A stretch of 34,395 bases of DNA from a virus. Positions 28,525 to 34,395 of this stretch are shown piece after piece. The first letter of the stretch is position 1. Each line of letters opens with the position of its first letter. Position numbers and translations under genes: made by a program. The stretch is from IMG/VR virus record IMGVR_UViG_3300045977_000472, positions 1 to 34,395 of that record. One strand, given 5' to 3'. The notes beneath the pieces were generated by a model. That model did not search any database. It saw only the letters and a program-made list of their open reading frames with translations, and was not told the DNA's origin.

Positions 28525-30585
28525 TTATTGGACCGTCCGGCCCACTTCGTACCACGTCGTCCCGTAGAGTTCCAGCGTCAGGGTCCCCGTCGCCACGGTG
28601 CCTGGAGCCCAGGTATTGGCGTCGCTGCCGGCATTGGAGAGATTCATGTTGCCGCCCTCCTGAAACACCGGCGTATTGCCCGCCACTTTGAGAAAGCGCA
28701 CCTGCGCCCCACTGCGGCAGTGCGGACAACTGATCATCGTCACCGTGGCGCTGCCGGTGAGGTTAAAGGTGTTGCCATCGGTGGGCAGCGTCAGGGTGGG
28801 CGCCAGCACGATGGCGGCGCCGCTACTGTGGCTCACCGTCCGCCCCATGACGACGCGATCCATGGCGGTAATCAGGCCGGTGTAATAACACGCATCCTGG
28901 ATCGGCGTCGCCACCGTGGCCGGATCAAAGAAGTTCCCCATGACGCGCAGCCCCTTGGCGTCAAAGGTGTCGCGGCACCCTATCCCGACCAGACCGCTAG
29001 CGCCTAAGCCGCCCTCGACATAATTGCCCTCGACCGCGATGGAGTGGGTGTCGGTGCTGGTATCGACGTAAAACGTATAGCCCGCCTTCTGGCCGAGAAA
29101 GACATTATTGGCGAACGTGATCGCCTGCGCCCGGCCGCCCGGGTCGCCGACGCCATTGCCGAACAGAATGGCGACATCGTCGGCGTCCAGCAGGTCGTCC
29201 ACCGCGAACCAGGACGCTTCCACCCGGCCGCCACGCGGGTCCGCGTCAAACTGCATGGCGTACTTGGAGATGCCTTCAAAATAACAGCCGGTGCACGAAA
29301 ACCCCCGCAGCGCGTGGCCAACAAACATGCCAATCTGGCAGTTGCCGGCCTGGCCATCGAGGATGGTCACCGCCTGCAAGCGGCTCCCCGTGCCAAAATC
29401 CTGTTCGCCAATCTGCCAGCACGTATCGAAGCCCTTGGCCGAGACGTTGCGCACATCGACCATGCCGCCGGTGGTGGTGGTGTTGGACAGGTAGAGCCCG
29501 CGCCCGGTGCTCCGGCCCTGCGGCACCACCGACTGATACTCGATAAACACCTGCGTCAAGTCCACCACAAAGGTATTGAGCCACTTGAGCCCGGAGCCCG
29601 TCTGGCTCTTTTGCAGCAGGTACATTTCGCGCATCCCGGCGCCATTGTTGGCGCCGTCAATACTCACCAGGTACTGCCCCGGACTCGTCCCCACCACCGA
29701 CAGACGCTCAAGGCGCAAATGTCTGAGGGCATTGGGGGCCCCGGCGCCGGCCCCGGTGAAGGCGTTGATACACGGCTGCGTGGCATCCACGCACTCCAGC
29801 ACGGTGCGCTCGTACTGGCGCGGTTCCGTGGCCGTCTTAAAGCGCATCGGCCCATCGCCGAGCACCAGGAGATAGCCCTGGTGCTCGATGGCCTGGGGGG
29901 CCGCAGCGTTGAAGGTGGCGTGATAGTGCAGCCACAGGGCGCCGGTTTTATAGCAGCCGCCAGGCGGGGTCGGCAGGTACACCTCGCGATCCCGCCACAG
30001 CCCGGCATTGATGGCGGCTTGCAGCCCGGCGGTGTCCACCGTCTGGCAATCGCCGGTGACGCCGTAGAGCCCGGAGAGGGCATTGACCGGGCCTCTGTAC
30101 GGCGTATCTGGCCGCAGATCCGCCACCTGACTGAGCACCCCACCACTGCTGGTGGCCCCGGCCAGGAGCACCGTGCCCTGCGGCAGCACCGGGCGGGTGG
30201 TGGTGGTGTGCGTCCAGACGTAGTGCGTGCCCACCACCCCGGTCCACCCCGGAGGCGTCACCGCGACATCGGCGCGGCCGGCCAGCCAGATGAGGCCATC
30301 GGCGGCGACAAGGGGGATGCTGCGCGCCGTCGGTTCGGCCAGGTAGCGCAGGCGCGTGACGGGCGCCGTCTCCAGGGCATAGGCGCGGCACGGCGGCACC
30401 TGGAGGCTCCCCCCAACGACGGTGGGGAGACAGCCCTCAGCCACGTAGCCGGAGGCAAAATCGCCCACGTAGGCTTGCATCTCCACCTGGGCATCGGGCG
30501 TGCCATGGGTGGTGAGCCCCCAGGCGGGGAGCACCAGCAGCAGTCCGGCACTGGACCACGAGACCATGAGCAGCAACCAGAGCAT
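28525..30585 (-). CDS. Signal-peptide-bearing beta-helix (tailspike-like) protein
   Basis: 686 residues from ATG 30585, with AAGGAG eight bases upstream; the upstream extension overlaps the tail fibre gene. The start (MLWLLLMVSWSSAGLLLVLP) is a convincing export signal, which virion tailspikes never need. The middle has regular short strands with Asn and Gly turns (LYLSNTTTTGGMVDVRNVSA, then FDTCWQIGEQ and GNYVEGGLGASG), the look of a right-handed parallel beta-helix such as pectate lyases and tailspikes. The C-terminus (GSATVTMISCPHCRSGAQVR to TLTLELYGTTWYEVGRT) is a phage tail-tip fold. Around 14 Cys also suit secretion. It may be an exported glycan-degrading enzyme made from a tailspike. 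Confidence 0.75.
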   Translation of the reverse strand: MLWLLLMVSWSSAGLLLVLPAWGLTTHGTPDAQVEMQAYVGDFASGYVAEGCLPTVVGGSLQVPPCRAYALETAPVTRLRYLAEPTARSIPLVAADGLIWLAGRADVAVTPPGWTGVVGTHYVWTHTTTTRPVLPQGTVLLAGATSSGGVLSQVADLRPDTPYRGPVNALSGLYGVTGDCQTVDTAGLQAAINAGLWRDREVYLPTPPGGCYKTGALWLHYHATFNAAAPQAIEHQGYLLVLGDGPMRFKTATEPRQYERTVLECVDATQPCINAFTGAGAGAPNALRHLRLERLSVVGTSPGQYLVSIDGANNGAGMREMYLLQKSQTGSGLKWLNTFVVDLTQVFIEYQSVVPQGRSTGRGLYLSNTTTTGGMVDVRNVSAKGFDTCWQIGEQDFGTGSRLQAVTILDGQAGNCQIGMFVGHALRGFSCTGCYFEGISKYAMQFDADPRGGRVEASWFAVDDLLDADDVAILFGNGVGDPGGRAQAITFANNVFLGQKAGYTFYVDTSTDTHSIAVEGNYVEGGLGASGLVGIGCRDTFDAKGLRVMGNFFDPATVATPIQDACYYTGLITAMDRVVMGRTVSHSSGAAIVLAPTLTLPTDGNTFNLTGSATVTMISCPHCRSGAQVRFLKVAGNTPVFQEGGNMNLSNAGSDANTWAPGTVATGTLTLELYGTTWYEVGRTVQ

Positions 30586-30611
30586 GGCGCGTCTCCTTGT
30601 CTGGGAAAGGG

Positions 30612-32162
30612 TTACCCGACCGTCCAGTCGGCGACAGCGCTGGCGGTTATGGCGGTCCACCCCGTCGTGCCGGTGGCCATGAGGGTGAGAAAACTCCCCA
30701 CCACCTGGCTCTGGCAATAGCCGCCCGCCGTACTGACCAGCCCGACAATCCGGATCGTCGCCCCGGCGGGCGCCACAATGCGGGTGCCGCGCGGGCTCGG
30801 ATGGAAATTGAGCACCGTGTAGTGCAGGCCGTACGCCGCGGTCGGCAGCGTGAGGTAGGTGATTTCCGTCGCATTGTTGCCCACCACGGCGATGCCGGTA
30901 TTGTCCGCCGTGAGGGCATAGGGCGCCCCGACCCCGTAGGTGGTGAGCACAAAGCCGTGCTTGCGGGCCAGCAGGCCGGTGCCAATCGTGGTCACCGCGC
31001 CGCTGGCGCTGCGCACTTTGAGCGCCCCTTGCCCCGCCGCGCCGTCATGATTTTCCACCCAGATCTGGACCGCATTGGCGGGATGCGCGGCGGTCGGGCG
31101 CCCGCCCAGGGGCAGCACCAGGCCGCTTTGCAGGCCGGTGCCCGGAACCACGGCGCCCAGCAGCAGGTTGCTCGCCGCGTCCAGGCTGAGGCCGGTACTC
31201 TCCAGGTTGAGCCCGTCCGTGGCCCAGCGCGGCACCCTGAGCGGCGTGCCCGCCGGGATTTTGGCCTCCAGCGCCGTGATCTGGCTGGTGTGCGTCGCGC
31301 CTACGGCCTCCAGCGCCGTCACGTCCGCCCGCACCGGATCCAGTTGTTCTTTGAGGCGCAGCGGCGAGACGATGCGGCTGTTGTCGGTGCTGTTCCCTTC
31401 CGCCGCATTGGCAACTTCCGCAATCCCCGCCGTCGTCTCACTCGCCGGGGGTTGCGGGGTGGGCGGGATCGGGTCCCCGGCGGACCCCGGTAGGAACGTC
31501 ATGCCCGCAGTCGTCGGGGCCGAAAACTGAAAAAAATACCCCGTCACATAGACCGCCCCGGTGCCATCGAACAGCCCCCCGTAGGCCGTGAGCGTCACCG
31601 CCCCGGGCAGCGGTTGCGGCTGCCCGCCGTAGGCGAGAAAGCCCCCGGCGGTGGTCGTCGTGGGGGCAGTGAGCGCCTCCAGGATCCCCCACGCATCGGG
31701 CAGGTCGGGATTGCCGACGCCGATCGCGCTGAGCCCCTGACTGGTCCCAAAGCTCTCACTGATGCACGCCGTCAGCGCGATGCCCAAGACGTCCTGGGGG
31801 AAGACGCCGGCACTCGCCTGCGCGCTGCCGGCGGTGGGGCGGATGAGCACCGTGTTGGTCCCCATGCCCAGGCCCGGCAGCCCGGTGCTGCCGCTCCCGG
31901 AGACGGGGTCGAGCAGCCACTGCTCCACGTCGTCTTTGTCCGTGAGGAGCAATTTGTAGGCCGCGCCATCGTAGTAAAACTCCGCTTCGCCGCTACTGTC
32001 CAGGATGACCGGATTTTCCAGCGGCGTGGTCAGCTCGGCATCGGCATACAGGGCGTGGGGGGTGCTGGTGCCCGACAGATAGGCATAGACCTTGCCGCCG
32101 GCTAACGGCTCGCCGTCGCGATCGAAGGCGCGAAAGATCGGGTAGGTGGCTAATTGGCCCAT
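30612..32162 (-). CDS. Tail fibre protein with podophage head-binding-like N-terminus
   Basis: 516 residues; ATG 32162 with GAGGG upstream. The N-terminal module (YPIFRAFDRDGEPLAGGKVY, AYLSGTSTPHALYADAELTT, PLENPVILDSSGEAEFYYDG) is the well-known podophage adaptor that attaches fibres or spikes to the tail. The middle carries AGIAEVANAAEGNSTDNSRI, the recurrent phage tail-fibre repeat, then a short coiled coil (ADVTALEAVGATHTSQITAL). The C-terminus is a beta-rich tip ending in SAVADWTVG. It recognises the host surface. It lies where P22 has its tailspike gene 9, after the regulatory island. Confidence 0.87.
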   Translation of the reverse strand: MGQLATYPIFRAFDRDGEPLAGGKVYAYLSGTSTPHALYADAELTTPLENPVILDSSGEAEFYYDGAAYKLLLTDKDDVEQWLLDPVSGSGSTGLPGLGMGTNTVLIRPTAGSAQASAGVFPQDVLGIALTACISESFGTSQGLSAIGVGNPDLPDAWGILEALTAPTTTTAGGFLAYGGQPQPLPGAVTLTAYGGLFDGTGAVYVTGYFFQFSAPTTAGMTFLPGSAGDPIPPTPQPPASETTAGIAEVANAAEGNSTDNSRIVSPLRLKEQLDPVRADVTALEAVGATHTSQITALEAKIPAGTPLRVPRWATDGLNLESTGLSLDAASNLLLGAVVPGTGLQSGLVLPLGGRPTAAHPANAVQIWVENHDGAAGQGALKVRSASGAVTTIGTGLLARKHGFVLTTYGVGAPYALTADNTGIAVVGNNATEITYLTLPTAAYGLHYTVLNFHPSPRGTRIVAPAGATIRIVGLVSTAGGYCQSQVVGSFLTLMATGTTGWTAITASAVADWTVG

Positions 32163-32207
32163 AGAAAAAAGCCCTCAAGGTTTCCGCAGACTTGTCGATA
32201 AGACGTA

Positions 32208-32237
32208 TTGACATAAGAGCTACATATACGCTACAAT
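32208..32237 (+). promoter_or_regulatory. Promoter for the Arc-like gene, probably leaderless
   Basis: TTGACA (32208-32213), an 18-base spacer and TACAAT (32232-32237). The start codon lies seven bases beyond the -10 at 32244, where transcription would begin, and no ribosome site precedes it, so the message is probably leaderless. Confidence 0.72.
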
Positions 32238-32243
32238 CTCAGT

Positions 32244-32390
32244 ATGGAACGCAAAACTTTAACCAGTATCCGCTTGACCCCAGAAGCCAGACGGCTCCTG
32301 AAACTGTTGTCCGCCAAGCTCGGCGTGTCCCAGGCGGCTATTCTGGAATTACTCATTCGCCACAAAGCCTCTGAAGAACGGATTACATGA
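32244..32390 (+). CDS. Arc/Mnt-like ribbon-helix-helix regulator (48 residues)
   Basis: ATG 32244. A strand (KTLTSIRLTP) followed by two helices (EARRLLKLLSAKL and SQAAILELLIRHKA) gives a minimal ribbon-helix-helix, the size of P22 Arc (53 residues). P22 carries arc and mnt between gene 16 and tailspike gene 9; this gene lies in exactly that place, between the ejection gene and the tail fibre, on the opposite strand. It may repress the divergent tail fibre gene and its own promoter. No antirepressor is recognised. Confidence 0.78.
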   Translation: MERKTLTSIRLTPEARRLLKLLSAKLGVSQAAILELLIRHKASEERIT

Positions 32391-32418
32391 ACCCTTTTAC
32401 TCCTGAAAGGAGTCGTCT

Positions 32419-32661
32419 ATGTTGTCCACCATCCTGCTGCTTGTGCTCGCCGTCTGCGGGTTCCTGTGGCTCTGTGCCCTCGCCATCATGGCTTTCAACT
32501 GGCTGCTGAATCTACCGTATGAGCGGGCGCGCAAGGCCCACAACCGTGCGCGTGAAGCGATGCTGCTCGCTTACTCTTCTTCGCCGGACTATGCCAGCGA
32601 TCAGGCCTGGTTTCCCAGGAGACGCCATGGCGTTTCTGCTCGCCGTCGTTTGCAACCTTAG
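32419..32661 (+). CDS. Small membrane protein (80 residues)
   Basis: ATG 32419; the ribosome site AAAGGAG sits in a hairpin (ACTCCT-GAA-AGGAGT, 32399-32413), which could limit translation. One N-terminal membrane span (MLSTILLLVLAVCGFLWLCA, then LAIMAFNWLL) precedes a basic cytoplasmic-type tail (YERARKAHNRAREAMLL). No family. In P22 this region encodes SieA-type exclusion; a similar membrane role is possible here. Confidence 0.62.
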   Translation: MLSTILLLVLAVCGFLWLCALAIMAFNWLLNLPYERARKAHNRAREAMLLAYSSSPDYASDQAWFPRRRHGVSARRRLQP

Positions 32662-32694
32662 CCTCCTGGTCCTGGAGCTGAAAGGAGTCTGTGC

Positions 32695-33096
32695 ATGTAT
32701 ATTCCGCTCTGGGTCGTCCTCCTGGTATGTTCCTGGCTGTGGTTCCGGGAATGGGATACCCCCGCCGCCCGGCAAGACCGCCAGCGCGTCCGGGCCGTCT
32801 GGCGCCGCCTCCGTACCGAGCGGAAGGCCGCCGACCGCGCCACCCGCCACCACTGGCGGGCGGTCCACGGTCTCGCCATGGGCCTGGCCTGGGAGCATGG
32901 CGTAGGAACCTGGCTGCGCTGCGGGTTGTCGGTTGGCTGGACAACGCTCCGCACGGTGTCTCCTCACGATACCATGGCCGTCTACCACTGCCAGATCCCC
33001 CTCTATGTGGCCTGGATCGCCCATCTTATGGGGTCGGAGCCGGAGAAGGCTCTGGAGCATGCATCTGTTGGCGCACCAGCGCGGCCAGGGCATTGA
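32695..33096 (+). CDS. Membrane-anchored small protein (133 residues)
   Basis: ATG 32695 with AAAGGAG eight bases upstream. An N-terminal membrane anchor (MYIPLWVVLLVCSWLWF) is followed by a basic helical part (RQDRQRVRAVWRRLRTERKA) and a second moderately hydrophobic region (TMAVYHCQIPLYVAWIAHLM). The last 71 bases overlap the end of the converging ejection gene. It and the previous gene form a two-gene membrane pair behind the Arc-like regulator. No family recognised. Confidence 0.6.
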   Translation: MYIPLWVVLLVCSWLWFREWDTPAARQDRQRVRAVWRRLRTERKAADRATRHHWRAVHGLAMGLAWEHGVGTWLRCGLSVGWTTLRTVSPHDTMAVYHCQIPLYVAWIAHLMGSEPEKALEHASVGAPARPGH

Positions 33097-34395
33097 GGGC
33101 CGTGGTATCTGCGCCGCCCGTGCTGGTTTCTTCCAGCGCCCGCCGCACCAGCGCCCGCCCCGCTTGCGTCTGCATGGCCTTGGCAATGAGTTCCGGGCCA
33201 TAGACCCCGACGGCGGCCCCGGCAGGGCCCCCGATGGTCGCTCCAATGGCCGCCCCGACGGCGGCACGCCCCGAGCCGCGCTGGCCCCCACGCGGCACGT
33301 TCAGGCGTTCGAGCCGTTGGGCCAGCGTAATAATGCCTTCCACCTCGGCTTTTTCCTCCGGCGTGAGCGTGTCGCGCAACACCTTGTCGCGCCGTAACGT
33401 CCGCTTCCAGGCCGTCTCCATGCGCCCGCCGTTCAAGCTGATGCGACCTTCCGGGTCGATGGTGACCCCATTGGATCCCGGCTTAAACAGCTCATCGAAT
33501 TCGGCCGCAATGTGTTCTTTCCGCGATGCCGCGATGGCGTTCTTCAGTTCCTCCGCCCCCTGGATGCCTTTGCTGGCGGCGGTCTCTAAATCCTCGTGAA
33601 AGGCCGCGTAGAGCTGTTTGATGCGCCCTTCGCCCACGCCGCCTTTGCTCCGTGCCTCCCGGACTAGCTCGCCCACCCGCTGCTGGTGGGCATACAAGGT
33701 GTCCATGTCCACCGTCCCGCTCGCCGTGAGCTTCTTGAGGTCATTTGCTACCCGCATGAGCTTGCCATTGCGCAAGGAGGGTTGCAAGGCCATCTCGGCC
33801 TGGAGAATGTCTGCCGCGTCCCGGGCCACGGCGGTCGGGGTAATGGCCGGATTGTAGCGCGCGACCTGGCCATACAGGGTCCGCGAATCGACTGGAGGCA
33901 ACAGGCTATCGGTCATCCGGGCCAACCGTTCCGCGACTTCCTGATGCATCGCCGTCGCGGCGCCAGGCAGGTGGCGTATCACCGCCTTCGTGGTGGACTT
34001 GAGCAGGGGCGTGACGACTTTGCTCACCCCACGGAGGGCAGGCGGCACGGCCACACTGGCCACATCCCCGATCACGTCGGGCTTTTCCAGCCCCAGGGCG
34101 ACATTGAGCTTGCGGGCGCCGTAACTCCCGGCCATCTCGCCCAAGATGGGCCCCGCCGGCGCGGCGGGTCCAAGGAAGGGCGCCGCGAGGGTCCCGGCAG
34201 CCACCCCGAGCATGGAGCCCCCTATACTGATCCCCGTGGCCATGGCGGCTTGCCCCAGTCCCGTGGGGGCCGGAACGGCCGGACTGCCCACCGCCCGCTC
34301 GGCCTGTTGCCGTCCGGCCTCTTGCCGGGCCAGCATGGCCTGCTGGGCCTGGAGCTGTGCGGCCGTATCCCCCACAAACGTCTGCCGGCCGAAGG
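33026..34395 (-). CDS. DNA ejection / internal virion protein, C-terminal part (same gene as 1-541)
   Basis: This open frame enters from the right edge with no start of its own. A GTG at 34375 is internal, because codons upstream of it remain open to the edge. It completes the 636-residue protein begun at 541. It has a long Gly/Ala/Pro-rich hydrophobic segment around whole-protein residues 230-267, a charged helical middle, and a second glycine-zipper-like segment near residues 565-592. Such membrane-active low-complexity segments suit a protein that is expelled into the cell envelope. It ends with a Pro-rich tail and TAA at 33026-33028. Its last 71 bases overlap, tail to tail, a small plus-strand gene ending at 33096. 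In P22 the equivalent place holds genes 7, 20 and 16; here one protein seems to stand for several. Sequence identity with any P22 ejection protein is not claimed. Confidence 0.78.
   Translation of the reverse strand, partial: FGRQTFVGDTAAQLQAQQAMLARQEAGRQQAERAVGSPAVPAPTGLGQAAMATGISIGGSMLGVAAGTLAAPFLGPAAPAGPILGEMAGSYGARKLNVALGLEKPDVIGDVASVAVPPALRGVSKVVTPLLKSTTKAVIRHLPGAATAMHQEVAERLARMTDSLLPPVDSRTLYGQVARYNPAITPTAVARDAADILQAEMALQPSLRNGKLMRVANDLKKLTASGTVDMDTLYAHQQRVGELVREARSKGGVGEGRIKQLYAAFHEDLETAASKGIQGAEELKNAIAASRKEHIAAEFDELFKPGSNGVTIDPEGRISLNGGRMETAWKRTLRRDKVLRDTLTPEEKAEVEGIITLAQRLERLNVPRGGQRGSGRAAVGAAIGATIGGPAGAAVGVYGPELIAKAMQTQAGRALVRRALEETSTGGADTTALNALAALVRQQMHAPEPSPAPTP

Noticed and set aside
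29044-30720. A 558-residue open frame on the plus strand
   Set aside because: It is the shadow of the beta-helix gene; the translation is low-complexity Arg/Gly/Ala with no ribosome site.
32627-32905. A plus-strand frame with a good ribosome site between two membrane-protein genes
   Set aside because: It continues mostly inside the 32695-33096 gene in another frame with Pro/Ser/Gly-rich text. The Cys in its head lacks a proper lipobox, so an Rz1-type embedded gene is not supported.
1-34395. tRNA or rRNA genes
   Set aside because: No stretch with a recognisable tRNA cloverleaf (T-loop GTTCGA context with matching stems) or rRNA signature was seen by eye; a tRNA scan would settle it.

Overview
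The window looks like one complete genome of a temperate, tailed (podovirus-type) phage with P22-like head and tail genes, about 34.4 kb and GC-rich. A lipobox signal peptide, other exported proteins and the P22 family point to a Gram-negative host that the sequence does not identify. The two window ends behave as one closed circle. The minus-strand reading frame leaving at base 1 re-enters at base 34395 in frame, giving a single 636-residue ejection-type protein (541 + 1370 nt = 637 codons). The break therefore looks like an arbitrary opening of a circular or circularly permuted genome.

Late region, minus strand, in transcription order: an HTH regulator, a broken GIY-YIG gene with an IS200/IS605-like remnant, a ribbon-helix-helix regulator, terS, terL, a DUF6496-type small protein, a small unknown, portal, a Trp-rich membrane microprotein, a promoter and leader with a strong intrinsic terminator, scaffold, coat, a small HTH protein, gp4-like and gp10-like tail accessory proteins, a coiled-coil protein, a cupin protein and the ejection protein. 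The order terS-terL-portal-scaffold-coat-gp4-gp10-coiled coil-ejection is that of P22. As in P22, where immI separates gene 16 from the tailspike, a small plus-strand island with an Arc-like regulator (32208-33096) separates the ejection gene from the tail fibre. Four further minus-strand genes below the tail fibre (26132-30585) encode or include exported or membrane proteins: a secreted beta-helix protein, a signal-peptide double-membrane protein, a membrane coiled-coil protein and a sialidase-like lipoprotein.

Early and lysogeny region: a tyrosine integrase and a possible attP (16697-18144), then a CI/Cro-type switch with a perfect 17-bp operator (18145-18873), an excisionase-like protein, another HTH protein, a replication initiator gene that carries six iterons and an AT-rich flank inside its coding sequence (a lambda-type origin), a helicase-loader-like protein and a possible DUF1874/AcrIII-1-like protein. 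Small genes follow, with two striking intergenic blocks made of in-phase NGACN pentamers. A Dam-type adenine methylase with a 72-bp internal repeat, and an HNH endonuclease, close this side. A second plus-strand block (13067-16681) holds small unknown genes behind a divergent promoter with two inverted 16-bp operator-like sites, including a recent duplication of a 70-residue gene.

No endolysin, classical holin, tRNA or CRISPR array was recognised. Lysis may be done by unfamiliar membrane proteins. All family assignments were made by eye from motifs, gene order and length.
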